Shown piece by piece: positions 42,856-56,333 of a DNA stretch of 64,000 nucleotides; the first letter of the stretch is position 1; each line of letters starts with the position of its first letter. A program made the position numbers and the translations under genes. A model generated the notes under the pieces. That model did not search any database and had not been told where the DNA came from. It saw only the letters and a list, made by a program, of their open reading frames with translations. This DNA comes from Termitomyces sp. T153 (lineage: Eukaryota > Basidiomycota > Agaricomycetes > Agaricales > Lyophyllaceae). The DNA is taken from the NCBI GenBank assembly GCA_018296165.2, contig JACKQL020000047.1, positions 248,001-312,000 of the forward strand, written 5' to 3'.

Positions 42856-45607
42856 ATGAATACCATTTGGTCTCATCTATAAGATCTATCTCATGGTTCA
42901 CTTCATGCCATGGAGGAAGTTCCTCCTTAGTCCCATTAACAATCTCCTGGAACTTATTGTACCACTGCTGCCAAAGACAAGAGATATTGCCTTCTGTTAG
43001 CTTAAAAGGCTGTGCCTTCCCATTGTCTACTCTAGGCCAAGGACAATGTTTCTCCTTGGCCAGCTTTAACTGTAGCACTACCTTTGTGTACTTATCCTGC
43101 AAGGCCATCAGACAAATCAGAGATTTGTCTGGTATATTTAGCTGGGCAGGGCAACATTCTGTCCTGCCTTTCACTTTAGTTCATGAGTATTCAAACTTGC
43201 TAGGCTTGGATATCTCATCCTCCATAGCCAGTCTGTATACTTTGCTGGCAGGGATTAATCTTCTTACCCCTTCCTACCATCTCAAGTTGACTAGAACCTG
43301 ATTTCACTCCTGTAGCATTTGTGGATTGTATGCCCATTCAAGGGCAGGCAGGCTTTGAAATTGGTCTATCCCAAATTCTTTGTTCTCTTGTCGTTGAAGG
43401 ATCAATTCAAGCCTTCTGGTATACTCTCCTCCCCTCCTGAAGAGTGCTCTTCTAGTACTTTTCTTCTGAGATCAGTAAAGATGGATGGTCATTGGGTAAA
43501 CTCTCTGTCACCCACACCACATTATCATCTACCATCTCTTCTATGGTGGGCTGCTCGAGTCCACTAAGGAGTCATGGTCACTTGTTACACCACTTCTCTA
43601 CAGTACAGAAGCGTTGTGCTTGCCTATCTGCATTCTCCAGCTCCAACTTGTGAGCTGGAGTCACTATCCCATCAATAACCACCTAGTCATTCTCAAAATA
43701 TAGGAGGAACTTATGAGCCCTCATAAATGGTGTTTCTACAATCATGTCATAGTAATCAAAATTTGCAATGTCCACATGGACATTATAGAACTCACTAAAA
43801 ACCTTCATGGTCATCTTAGCCTCAGAGTTCACAATGGAATGACTTCAATCATCCCCAGCTGCAGGATGACTAGTGTGGCAAGTGGTGCTACATGTATCCT
43901 AGCCACATGAGTGAATAATAGTGTGATTTTAGAGGTCATACTCCCAGAGTCCCACACCATCCATGCTCAATGGCCATCAACTTCCACCCAAGTGACAAAA
44001 CACTCTTTGTCTTGTGCTAGCAGCACTAGTTGGTCCATGGCATCTTTAGCTGCCATAATCCATACCTTATGCATGCAAACCTCATTACCAGGTTCCTTCG
44101 CCCTATGCTTGGCAATAAGGACCTCTGTGAGGGCAAACAATCCCTCACTATCACTTTCCCAAGTATAGTAATTATTCTTATATATTTCTCATTCTTATAT
44201 ATTTGTAATTCAATGTACTCCTCATCAATCTCCTGAGTCTCTTCAGACTCAGCTATGTGGTCATTGTTGGCTGCAGCAGGCTCTTTGTCCTGCTTATATT
44301 TGGCATCTCTCATATCCAAAGGAGCAGCAGTATGTGCCACTTGCATGAACACTCAGAGATAGCCAGCTTCTTGCATTTGTGGGCCAAATGCCCAACCTTT
44401 CCACACTTATAATAGTTAGCAGACTGCTTGGCATCCTTACCTAGTTGGCCAGATGCTATGGCCACCAGGTTTTTTCCTGCAGCAAAATGTTTTTTTGCTA
44501 CCTGTACTGCACTCACAGATTGGGAAGGGCCTGGGCCTAGACTGACTTGCAGTTGCATAGGCCTTGAGGCCATGCATACAGTAGGCCTCTTCACCAACTT
44601 AGATAGTTGTGGGTGGACATGGTGTCCTGCTACCTCTATCCACTTGACCAAGGCAGTCCCAAACTTTGGAGAATGCACTGCAGCTAACAACAGCTGCCAT
44701 CCTGACCAACTCTTCATGCTGCACTTTAAGTAGTGTGCAGCAGTTTTGATGCTCTTCCTATAGGCCTTTGCCTCTGAGACAAACTCTTCAAATATATTCA
44801 CTTCAGGAGCAAGTCTGCTATTGATATTAATGCAACAAGCATATCAGAGAATATCCCCTCCAAAAACTGCTCACAAATTGTGAATTTATCAGGAAACACA
44901 GCCATGTTCTAAGCATGGTTGAGCAAGGCATTCCTATTTATTGCTTAGTTGTCAGACCAACTTGGGAGGACATTCCCTTCCTGGTCAGCTGGACATTGAC
45001 ATGCAGCAGAGCTACTTATAGTTCTAACATGCTCATCTATCAGGAGAGAGTGAGAACCTTGCTCTTCTCTCTTAATGTGCCTAGTACATTCTGGTGGAAC
45101 ACAGCCTTCAGGCCATGCATTATAGGTGGTATTCCCCTGGAACACTGCTCCTTAGTCATCCATATAGGACTGTCCAAAGTTCTCCATATCATTGTTGCAG
45201 AATTACTGCAATGTGATTCTATCTTTCCAGGTCAATGCCTTATGCATAGACCCAGTAAGTCTCCAATGCACTACAGGTTGCTTGACTGTAATTACTAACC
45301 TAGCCTCTGTAAAAGCTAGGTCAGAGGCTACAATTGTACCCAATGTAGCTCATCTCTGATGGTCTACTGCAGCCTGTCTTGCTACATAGTCATGCAGTGT
45401 CTCTCTAGGCTGCTGCAGCATCTGTAATAGAGTCAATGCTTTGTTGACCAAAAATAATGGAGGTAAATGAGCCCCACCTACAAATGGCAAAGGCATCACA
45501 GACAATGCTTGTGATCTCTGTGACTTTTTCTGCTGGAGGTAGTCTGCTACCTCTTGTGCTAGAAAAATTATATAAAATTCCATGAACTTTACCAGGTTGG
45601 TTGGAAT

Positions 45608-48600
45608 AATTCCTTTACCTAACTCTCTTGTCTATTAGCAGAGAAGATTTGCAAGGCCAAGGAAGAACACTGGGCCAATTGGCTTGAAAACATTGATGTG
45701 AGGCAAGTCTATATAGCAAACAAGTACATCATATGCAAGCCAACCAATACTGCCTGCAATAGAGTCCCAGAGCTCAAGATAAGATGTGATAACAAAGTCA
45801 GTTGAGTGACAACAAATGCACAAAAAGCAGAAATCCTAGCTGAGTCCCTTATTCCCTCCCCCTCCTCTCCTCCCCCCCATACTTCACTCTGTATACCCTG
45901 AACCTCTGCCCAGTATCCAACTCCTATAATAGAGCCAGATCTTGGATGCCATTGCATATCTGCAATCATACAAAGCACCAAGTCCTGATAGGATCCTAAA
46001 CATTGTGATTAAAAAATGTGCAGACACTCTCATTGATCACCTTTACTACATCTACTGAGCAGTTCTTGAGCTCAATGTATACCATGAAATGTGGCTAGTC
46101 TCTACCACCCTCATCCTCCATAAACCTGGAAAACTCTGCTATTCTGAAGCCAAAGCTTATCACCCGATTGGTCTTCTCAACACCGTCAGGAAGCTCCTCT
46201 CAACTATTATTGCAGCTGACCTCTCTTTTTTAGCAGAGAAACATGGTATGCTCTCTGCCAGACAATTCAGAGGTTGCCCCAGATGCAACACTACCAATGC
46301 AGTGCATATGGTGGTCTCCAGGATCAAGGATGCCTAGTGCTCAGGCCACATAGCTGCAGCTCTCTTCCTTGATGTGCAAGATGCCTTCCCAAACACAGTT
46401 GGAGACAGGCTCATCCATAACATGTGCAAATATGGGGTTTCCAATTGCTATGTCAGGCTCACTTGATGAATGCTCACCAGCCACAAAACCAGACTCAAGT
46501 TCGACAATTTTATCTCCAAACCCTTTGATGTCCTTAATAGCACCATGCAGGGGTGTCTGCTGGCTATGCTATTCTATGCCTTTTACAATGCACTCCTCAT
46601 CCAAGTCACCTCTGATACTGCCAAAAACAAACTTGCATCAGGCTTTGTCAATGACACCATGTTCCTTGCCACTATGAAAACCCTAGCTGAATGCCATGCC
46701 ATTCTAAATGACATGATCCACCAACTGGGCAGAGGTTTTGACTGGTCCACCTCTCACCACTCACCATTCAAACTCTCAAAACTGGTGCTCATGAACTTTC
46801 TATGCTCCTACCTTAATGCCATTCCATGTGACCTCTCACTCTCACAGGTCAATCCAGATGGTATGATGACCATCCAGTGGGTTGAGACAGTACTCATATA
46901 CAAATACCTGGGTATGGTCTTTGACCAAAAAAAGAGGTGGTCAGCTCACTGCCAGAAGGTAATAGCCCAGGCTACTTGGTGGTCACACCAGGTGATGAGG
47001 TTATCAAGAATCTCCAGAGGCATGCCAGCACATCAAGTCCACCAACTCTACAACACTATTGCAATATCAGCAATCACCTATGCAGCCGACATATAGTACA
47101 CAGGCATCCATGACTTTCCCTCAGGCAAGACTCAACTCAGATCAGTTGCCATCACCAAGAAACTCACCCCAGTACAACACCAAGTAGCAAAAACAATCAC
47201 AGGCATACTCAGCACCACTGCTGGCAATGTGCTCAATGCTTATGCCTACCTTCTTCTAATCAAATACCTCTTCAAGAAAAGCCTCCTTAAGGCTACAGTG
47301 CATCTATCTTCTCTCCTCCCCCCCACCACCCCCTCTACTCTACTATCTGCTAAGCCACTAGGCACTTTATGGCCTGGCACTGCTCTCCACTACACTACCT
47401 CTTTTATGTTACTGGAGTCAACCTCAAAACCATTGAAACCGTGGAGCCAGTCAAGTGCCACCCAAACTACTCACTCTTTCTTGACCCTCATAGCTTGGAA
47501 CAAAGACTTGGCCTCAGAACTAGCTGCAGCCACCCTGGCCACAACCCTTGTAGCAGTATATTGCAATGGGTCTGGCTTTGAGAATAGAATTAGTGCATTA
47601 GCAGTCCTGTTTGTGAAAGGGGTTGAGAAGCAGCACCTGTGCTGCCACCTCAGAAGCAAGTTAGAGCATACCATCTATGAAGCCAAGATAGTGAGTATTC
47701 TCCTTGCCCTTCACTTACTCATGCTTTTAGGCAACCAACTCCCTGCATTAGCCATGATCAGCAATAACAGTTAAGCTACTATAAAGGCCCTAGTCAACCA
47801 ACACTCTCACACCTCCCACTACCTCCTCAACCTAACTCATACAGTGGTGGAGAACCTCCACAAAAAATAAAACCACCTCATCTATGCCTCTGACTGCCGC
47901 AAAGCACTCCACTCCAAAACTAGATGGATTGACCACACTTACAACATCATTGACCTCCAGATTCACTGGACACCTGGTCATGTTGGGTTCAGCCCCAACA
48001 AACGTGCTGACAAGCTTGTGAAACAGGCATCTCAGGGACACTCCAGCACATCCAAGTCTCTCTCACTATCCCTATGCCAACCCCTCCTCCCAATCAGTAT
48101 TAGCACCTCTCACCAGGCTACTATTACTACCATACACTCAGCCTGGAAAGTGCAATGAAAAAGATCCCCACAATATGCCAAGAGCCACATCATCAACCAA
48201 TTACTCCCCTCAAATTCCTACCTCTACTTGATCAATCTCCTTGACAGACCTCAATCCACCCTCCTCACTCAACTCTGCACCTGGCACATTGCACTGAACC
48301 ACCACCTCTTCTGCATTTGCTGTTCAGAAACCCCCATATGCCCCCACTGTAGCAACATCACAGTCAAAACAGTGAAACACCTCCTAGTAGAATGCAGGCA
48401 TTACCAATTCGAACAACACCTACACCTGCACTGCAAACTATGGTGAAAAGCTGAGTCCTTATTCTACCTGCTCACAAAACCTGATGCCTTAGCACATCTT
48501 TTCAGATTTGTATGCTCAACAAAATGTCTACAACTACATAGCTGGAAAGCTTGAACCTACTGGCAACTCCAAAAGCAACTACAGGACCATATTCCACACT

Positions 48601-49004
48601 AGATTACCAACAATAGGACCTACCTACTTTAACACCTTAATACACTTTACCTGAGCCTTTTCAATCTTGGCACCAGTGATTCTCCCCTCCTCATCTACCA
48701 CTTTATCTTACTTCTCCAGGGTTGGGTGCAACACTGCATTGCTCAACCCTTTGCTGACCACTCCATGCAGGACACTCTTGTTGCAACCCAAACAGCTAAC
48801 TTTCTCCTCTTTCTTGCAGATGTACTAGGGAAGTACAACCAAAAATAGTATTGGAAATGCCAGCCAACTCTTTCTTCATGTACATGAGGAGGCTGGATTC
48901 TCATAGCTCTCATAGACCTTCAGTAGTACCATGCAGCATGACAATATGCATTGAGCATGACTAAAATTGATAAAAAAAAATAAAAAAAAAAAAATTCCTT
49001 TACC
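45608..49004 (+). mobile_element. RNase H-bearing LINE, 5'-truncated, with poly(A) tail and 12-bp target duplication
   Basis: AATTCCTTTACC occurs at 45,608-45,619 and 48,993-49,004, and the element's 3' end is an A-rich tail (48,971-48,992). Removing it rejoins the gypsy gag (IAIQQSLGKGI with NLVKFMEF). Plus-strand content: the region before the RT (EHWANWLENIDVRQVYIANK, about 45,650); RT blocks including PIGLLNTVRKLLSTIIA, then LFLDVQDAFPNTV, a GCLLAMLFYAFYN block and GFVNDTMFLA (46,640), where the usual DD is ND; an RNase H region, VYCNGSGFENRISALA, with WTPGHVGFSPNKRAD (47,960); and a C-terminal CPHCSNITVKTVKHLLVEC zinc motif (48,330). The endonuclease domain is missing. Frame breaks and stops make it inactive. 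Confidence 0.88.
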
Positions 49005-50564
49005 CAATGACTGCTGAATTGCTATATGCTTAGCTACTCTTACAGCTAAGCATTGATGAGTTGAAGTCTTTGGGACCTCAACCTGATTTTGCCAGAATAC
49101 CAACACCCTCCTATAGAGGATGTCTGTCTCAATAAATGCTGAGGGACCCACTGTGAATAAGCCCAGCATTGTTTCTGTTTGCAATCAATTAGGGCTGTGG
49201 GCCCTGTGAGGAGCATTCTCAATTCTCAGCAGTGTAACCACTATTGAAGAGTCACTACAACCTCCTATAGCCTCTGGAAAGGATTTCAACCCTTCTATTT
49301 GCAGTGCAGTAGGCATATGCAAAGAGTTCTTCTCTTTGTTTACTGCTCCCACTGCACCCTCTGGCTCTACTGTTGGTATATCCAAACAAAGGACACTCAA
49401 GTGCCCTCCATTGTAGAGCTTGTCATACTACTCAAGAATGGTTGAATAGGAGTAACTGCTGGCAGTGCTCCTAGCATCACTCCACCTTCTCCCCTATCTG
49501 TGGTGTGATGTGGCAACACCCATTGGTTCATGTGGAGCAATTTGCATTGTTCCATTGAGCTCTGGTTCAGACCTAGGCCCAAACACCTAACCTTCCATAG
49601 TCACCACTGTGCCCATTGCAGAAGATGAACATTAAAATTTTGAATATTCTGATCATAACTTGTTGTGGCAGTAAAATTCTTTTTTAGAAGTTTGGCTTCT
49701 TGCTTTGCAAACAAGTACATGCTTGTTTGACTCAAAAAAATGTAATGTTTCCATTACACTTTGCACAGCTTATGATTTACACTTCATAAGTCAAAACCAG
49801 TCAATTAGTCTTATCTACAAAGTATGAAGTAAGGTGCTGCCTTATGTAATTATAATATGAGTATTTAAAGATAGCATCATGTGACACTACTTAATAATAA
49901 CATAAGTAAATTACTATTAAATTAAAGAATATTGCTACTGAGAAGTAACAGGTGCTCTGTTACATTTTGACTGCCCCACGTTTCTCCTCTTTCATGTATA
50001 ATTGAAGATGGATGAGTTTTGTGTTCAGATAGTTTTCTGTGTGATTCAGAACATCTGTGAGGTGCTACACTATTGTACTAAGGTCTCTACCAGGATTCCT
50101 TACTTTGCCTGTGTGGCTTTTCTATCTGTATAACTATTTTTGCCTATGGCCTAGCCTGTGTGGCACCCTGAGCAGCTATGTGCACTCATCTAGAAAACTC
50201 CAATCTTTGTACTTTGTACACTGTGTTCCAGCTCCCATTTGCCATATGCAAATATACTCTATTCATTTAGCATTTTCCTGACTTGAAGTGAAGCATGGTA
50301 TTTCTTAATACTCTTTCTCTGAACTCAGAATCAGCAGTTTGTCTTGTGCTAGCCTAAAGACAGAAGGAGCCCATCCTATTTAGATTTATATTAGTGTTGT
50401 AATGACTCTAATACCTATTGTGTGTAAGGCGCTCAGCCAGTTATAGCTCTGCATTTATTCCAGCAGTGACTACATGAGCATTGTTTAACTCACATGCTGT
50501 ATTATATGTAGGTATAGTTCTACAAACACATCCAACTGATACTCTAGCCAGATACCTTTTCAAG

Positions 50565-50645
50565 TGTGCTGGTTATTCTCCATAGCTACTTTACTACAAA
50601 TTGATTCAATTGGAGTTCATATTATTGGGTCTCCATATTAAGTCC
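50565..50645 (+). repeat. Dispersed repeat, copy 2 (other copy at 4,235-4,325)
   Basis: Same block order as the copy at 4,235, including 'TAGCTACTTTACTACAA' and 'TTAAGTCCCA'. Confidence 0.5.
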
Positions 50646-51665
50646 CACATTATATACCATTATTGTGCTGTCCCATCCATTTTGACTATTGTGCTTGGCA
50701 AGGTGTGCTGGAGGGTAACTCCAACAGGTCCCACACTTAACTAAACTCCCCCACACCCAAAGTTGGTGTACTAATTGCATGCTTAAAGTGAACCAGATCC
50801 TGAATGATCCAGCCTTTTTGCCAACCCCACCCTCCAGTAATTTTGGTATAGCAGCCATCAAACTCCCTATCACACTGTTTTGCTCATTGAATCTGAATTC
50901 CACCTATCTAATGTTGTCTTCCTGACTAAGTTTAGCCCTCCTCTTGCAAGGGAGTTGATGCCCCATTGTGGCAGCACACTTAGAAATCAACTTGAATCCA
51001 AACATGACTCTATTATGATTATATGGACCAGTACAGGATTTAGTACTCTTGAGCCAGTATCAGGGACTGCCTAATACTGTTACTACCCACTTACTAAGCT
51101 GAATGGCAAGTCCAACCATTCAGCTTCCAGTTGTAAGGCACATGGTTTGCTAAAGCCATTGGGCACAGATTCCCATGTATCCCCACTCTACACTTTGCCT
51201 TCAGCCAACTGACATGCTCCTGGTCATATGACCATGTCAGAATTATTTCAGGACCACCACATCCTTACTACCAAAGACTAATACCTATGGTCTAATCTTA
51301 TCTTATCTTATGCAACTTGGGGAGGGGTGGCCTGTCCAATCGGCATTGAGTCTAGTATTTTGGCATCAGGCAATACCTAAGGGCCTCAAACCTGACACCT
51401 CAACCTCTTCATACCAAGTGGTTGGCTTGTTATCAGCATCAAATACCCCATGCTTATTGTTCCCTATTCTCTTGGAGCATTTCTACATTTGGGAATTGAT
51501 CTTGGATTACTCTGGGACTATAACAAGGAGTGGAGATATTTCCCCTGTGAACTGACTTTACTAAGACCAGACTCCTGGTCACATGGCATGCCATTTCTCT
51601 TGGCATCATCAGGATCAAGATCCATCAGTTGCCTCACTGGAAATCACCACAGAGCTTCATAGTAT

Positions 51666-51760
51666 CCATGCATGTGTGGGAATTGAACCCACAACCTCTA
51701 GGGTAGGAGCATACTACTCAACAACACAGACCAGGTATTTGTTAGGCCACCTGTCTGGTT
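51666..51760 (-). repeat. tRNA-derived (SINE-like) head
   Basis: On the minus strand, TGGCCTAACAAATACCTGG resembles a pol III A box with a D-arm-like palindrome. About 40 nt later TGTGGGTTCAATTCCCACA gives a perfect 6-bp T-stem with a B box (GGTTCAATTCC). The anticodon arm is weak and no acceptor stem closes, so it is not a working tRNA. A SINE head or a decayed tRNA gene fits. Confidence 0.45.
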
Positions 51761-52583
51761 ACCTATTGTTTATTACTCTATGTATTTGCATATAGAATCT
51801 AGCAGGTTCATCACCACATGGGATTCAATTTTTAAGCATGTCCTTCAAAGAACAACATGGTAACAAGTTTGTAAACAGGATGAAGAAGGCATAGGAGAAG
51901 GAAAAGGCAGCATTGGCAAAGACAAAGGATGACATGGCATGGTACTACAACTACTAGCAGACAGCAGCCCTTCTAGAAGTGTTTGACTCTATTCTGAACT
52001 TAGTCTGAGGATGATTCACCATTCTAGCTCATCTGACATACTCTCTGTTATGCCCTGCACCCTTCTGTCTCTATTAGTTGCCTTCCATGAAACACATGCT
52101 TGGACTTTACTCAGTATAAATTAATTGTTAGCTATGCTTCCATACATACTGTGATGTGCTCCTATATTGCTTAGCTGCTGTGCAGGAAACCAAAAAGGAA
52201 GATTTAAACACTGGCAACTAGACAGGGTAGCTGACAAGAGAAAGTTAATAGAGGGCAAGTCAGTAACCATCCTAGAAAGCAAGAGCTACTGAATGTGAAG
52301 AGAATGAGGAATCAAGTGAAAAGTGTTGCTATTATTAGCCTAACTTGCTAGATGGTAATAAAAAATTGCCAGATAGTAGAAAGAGAAGATAACAGAGGCA
52401 AAAGAGTTTCTAGGAAAGGGGAAACTAAGTGATAGAGAGGAGTTGGAAAACAAGGAATAGGTAAAGGTAATGTAAACTGAGGCACAAATGCAAACTAGTT
52501 GCTAGCCATAGTTGCTAGCATTGCTAAGTTGTAATAATACTCAAGGCACCCATAGTTAGCACCCTTGCTCAATTGAAGTCAAG

Positions 52584-52848
52584 TGGAAGGCTGCCAGTGA
52601 CAGCCTTACTAGACCCAAACAGACAAGACAAAATTATCTTCATTTGCTTGTAGTAAGAATACATAGGAATAAATATAGATATCTAATGCTCACCTTTGTT
52701 TGCTCATAGTAAGAATAAGAGCAAACAAAAGTGAGACAAAAACTTTTTAAGGCAGCAGCCACATAGTTGTGCTGCACTATGATGCAATTGTGATGCAATT
52801 AATGCTTGCATCTTCTGAATTGTTATAAGTTGTCTTAGCAACCTTACA
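52584..52848 (-). repeat. 3' LTR of the 52.6-56.6 kb gypsy element
   Basis: Aligns end to end with 56,334-56,598. Contains a tandem duplication of a block with 'TTTGTTTGCTCATAGTAAG'. Confidence 0.92.
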
Positions 52849-55800
52849 CTCCTCCCCCCTTTAAGAAGTCATGTCAGGCCAAAATCCCATTCCTGGCCTC
52901 CCACTTATCCAAGGCCTTGCAGTCCTCCAGTTCCTTTCTTGGCAGCCACTCATTGTAATCCAGAGAGTAACCAACCCAACACACATTGATTATTTCATCA
53001 ATGATGTGGTGATCAAAGGCCCCATCTTTGGTGACAACAGGACCTAGTTGGGGGTATTTGTGGCCCAAAAAGAGCACAGAGTCATTAGGAATATGTCTCT
53101 TAAGGAAACTAGCATGGAATCTGGGGAAGGTACATTTCTTGTTGCTGGGCAGTTGAAGAGTGTATTCTAACTTCTTAAAAAAGGTGGCAATGACCTCATA
53201 AGAGCCATTGTTTCTTAGCATGAATTTGGTGACCTGCTTGGTGCCTTTCCATTTGTAGTCTCTGCAGCAGTGCTTGGTAGCAAGCATAACAAGATCCCCA
53301 ACCTTGTATACCTCTTCCCTGCCCCTCCCTTTGTTTATGTGATAGGCTTGTTGAATTTTCATGGCCAGAAGGTTATTCTGTGCCTTCTTTACATCTCAGT
53401 CTAACTGTGTAATAATTTTGTGTGCAGTAATCTCATTCTCTAATGCATTCTTAGGAAGTGGTGTAAGGGGGGGAATGACTCATGATGAGCAGCCTATCTT
53501 AAGCTGGAAAAGAGAGAAGCCTGTTGATGCATTCATTGTGTTCATAAAAGCAAATCCATGGTAAGGTACTCAACCAAGTCTTCTGGTCCTAGTTAACAAG
53601 GTACCAAATTGACTGGGCTATGGTCTTGTTGGAACATTTGCTTCCTCCATTGGTCTCAGGATGATACAATGTAGACATCTTAAGTTTGACTCTGGTGAGC
53701 TTATGGAGCTCCTGCCAGACCTCTGCAATGAACAGATGATCACAATCAGAAACAATTTAAGTCATCAATCCATTCTTGCAATACTATTTGTTAAACAATA
53801 TAAGTGCAATGTTTGTGGCTGAGTTCTTGGAGTGAGTTGTGGCAAAGTGGATGTCAGCCTCAAGGAGCTTGGTCATTGTCATAATAGTGTCTTAATAGTG
53901 TCTTTCTCTTCTTCTTTTGATAATGGTCCAATGAAATTGATTCCTACAATGGAGAATTGCTTATCAGGGACAAGGAGCAGGTGTAGTAAACCCAGCAGCT
54001 TAGATGTATAGTCCTTGTTGCATTGACAGGGTCCACATGAAGAGATGTATGTGCTTTCAAGGTCTCTATACATGTGAGGCTAGTAATAAGAGTCTCTTCA
54101 AGCATAACTTTTTTTGAAACCAAAATGCCTGAGAGTGACATGGGCAAGATTGTATAGCAATTTGTGGACATGAGTGTTGCTTGGGATGAGAAGCCATTTC
54201 CCCATATAGAGTAGTCCATTGCACAACCACATCCCCAAAATGCTTATTCTTTTGATCCCATCCTAAACCTGTTTAGCAAATGAGTCATTCTCATAGCCTG
54301 CCATTATCTCCTTGAGAAACTCCTTATCAGTCTTGATGTGTAAGGCACCCACTGTCACATAAGTCTGTGCTGGTGGAGAGTGAGTATAGGTGAGTGCACA
54401 GGCAGCTAGCCTAGCACATGGGGTGGCATCTGGCATGTGAGAGAGGGTGTTGGCTGCTGCATTATCCTCACTGTAGATGTATGATTTCAAATTAAAATCT
54501 GCAAGGTACATAGCCCAGCATGATTGCTGCTAGAACATCTCTTTTTGAGACTGGAAGTATTCTAAGGTGTGGTAGTCTGTGTAGACCCAAAACTTGACTC
54601 CTAACAGGCTAGTCCACCACTTCTTTAGGGCCTTGACAATTGCCAATAGCTTCCTCTCATGGACAGGATACTTTTTTTGTGCTGCATTGAGCTGATACAA
54701 GTCATAGGCCACAGGGCATGCAGACTCTCACATCTCTCCAAAACTCAACACAGCACTGGTCCAATGGTCACTGGCATCTGTTGTCACAAATATCTTCTTG
54801 GTGGAGTCATCATAGTTGATTACCATGAGCATCTCTAGGTCTGTGACTAGCTTGTAAATTTCATCAAAGGCTTTCTGATGAGCCCAAGTCCATTTCATGA
54901 ATTTAAAGTCACACTCCTTGTTGGTGAAGGGCATGAGGACACTGGTATATCCTGTGAGGGCAAGGATAAACAGAGCAAGGTATTGAGTTAATCCCAGGAA
55001 ACCTCCAACATTGGTGGCTGTTGTGAGTACCAACCAATCAGCTACTTGGTCAACCTTCCATGGATTGGATTGAATGCTGTCTTATGAGATGATGTGGCCC
55101 AAGAAGCTGATCTCCAATGCAAAGAGCATGGACTTTTTGAAGTTGCAGAAGAGGTTGGCCTCCTGAAGGAGTTTGATGACCTTCTGGAAGTTCTCCTTGT
55201 GGTCTTTGAGAGACTAGGACAATATAATGATGTCATCCAAGTAAATATGACATACTACTCCTAGAAAGCCCCATAGGGCATTAGTCATTTGTCTTTGATG
55301 CATCAAAGGCATGTTGCACCCACCTATAGGCATGACAACCCACTCATAAAGTCCCCAGGATGTGCAGATGGCTGTCAGGTGGATATTGTTGGGATGGACT
55401 TGAGTCTGAAAAAATGTGTTGGTTATGTCAATTTTAGCAAAGATCATGCCCTTGCCACAATCCACCAGGATATTGTTGATGCAAGACAAGGGGAAATTGT
55501 CCTGGATGGTGTTCTAGTTCAACAATTAGTAATTGTTGATCCACCAAGGCAGAATGGTCAAGTTAGGCATGCCATCCTTGTGTTTGGAAATGCAGAAGGC
55601 CAGGGATACAAATCCTGACAACAACAGACATAAATGCCCTGCTATGAGGTGCTCATTTAACAACTTCTTCCAAGATTTGTGGTACTTCTTGGGTGCAGCA
55701 TAACCCTGGAAGTAAACAACAAGGTTGAGGTCCTTGAGGTGGATTTTGTGATATATATAATCAGGAACATCATTGGTGGTGGGTGGAAGAACATTGGGGA

Positions 55801-56333
55801 AACAGTCTGCATATGCTGATTTGGCCATAGTATCTTTCTGAGCTAGTTAATCTTCTATTGACAGTGTTTCTATTTATTTGCATACTATGGCCATTATTCT
55901 TTCTGCTAACTTGCCACCCACAGAGGGAGGTGTGATGATGTGAATTTTGATTGGCAGTAATGGCTGATCTGCAATAGGGGCCAAGTGCCAAGCACTGGTG
56001 TCTCAGGGTTGAGTTGATGGGAGGTAATGAGTTCATCCTCAGACAACAATAACTCTAGGCTAGTTAGCAGCTCAGACAAGCTGGACTGCAGTGATGGAAT
56101 AAGTATGGCAGATGTTTCAGCTTTGCTGGTTGTGGGGGATGGTTCCTCTTTAGGCATCTGAAAGTCATTCCAGAGAGAGCCAATAGGTGGAGGAGTAGTT
56201 GGAAGGGCATCTAGTAAGAGTACTGTAGCTCTTTGTTGGCACACTGCTTATCTAGTGACTAGGAGGGAGGAATTAATAGTCTGTGGTGGGTTGAAGACAG
56301 GTTGAAGAAATTTGTTGGTGTCAAAAAAAAAAG

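Larger units (their letters stand above)
41338..49605 (-). mobile_element. Old Ty3/gypsy retrotransposon, broken by a LINE and a TRIM, 3' part lost
   Basis: Read right to left. The gag N-terminus (about 49,600-49,005) includes RRVLVFWQNQVEVPK and RVAKHIAIQQSLGKG. The LINE intervenes, then gag resumes with FMEFYIIFLAQEVADYLQQ (45,590). A zinc knuckle, YYKCGKVGHLAHKC, lies at 44,420 with its first Cys replaced by Tyr. A protease-like WDSGS motif (43,950) and the linker LPPWHEVNHEIDLIDETKW (42,870) follow. The TRIM intervenes, then reverse transcriptase with APLVYISKKYGSWR, MQIGNFNAPATFQHL and YLDDIFVFLDSI (41,850), then LGHVIDSQGIHSD. RNase H and integrase are absent. Many stops. I found no LTR pair. 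Confidence 0.8.
49606..52583. other. No gene; old repeat DNA
   Basis: CpG-poor. Contains the second copy of the repeat seen at 4,235 (here 50,565-50,645) and a tRNA-like segment at 51,666-51,760. The open frames 50,057-50,281, 50,622-50,903 and 51,310-51,555 show no motif. 51,840-52,560 looks like decayed transposon flank without recognisable ends. Confidence 0.5.

Noticed and set aside
42840..47780. Plus-strand open frames over the gypsy gag/pol (for example 42,843-43,301 and 44,915-45,298)
   Set aside because: Antisense to readable gag, linker and protease motifs; treated as shadows.
51666..51760. A functional tRNA gene
   Set aside because: T-arm and box B are good, but anticodon and acceptor stems do not form.
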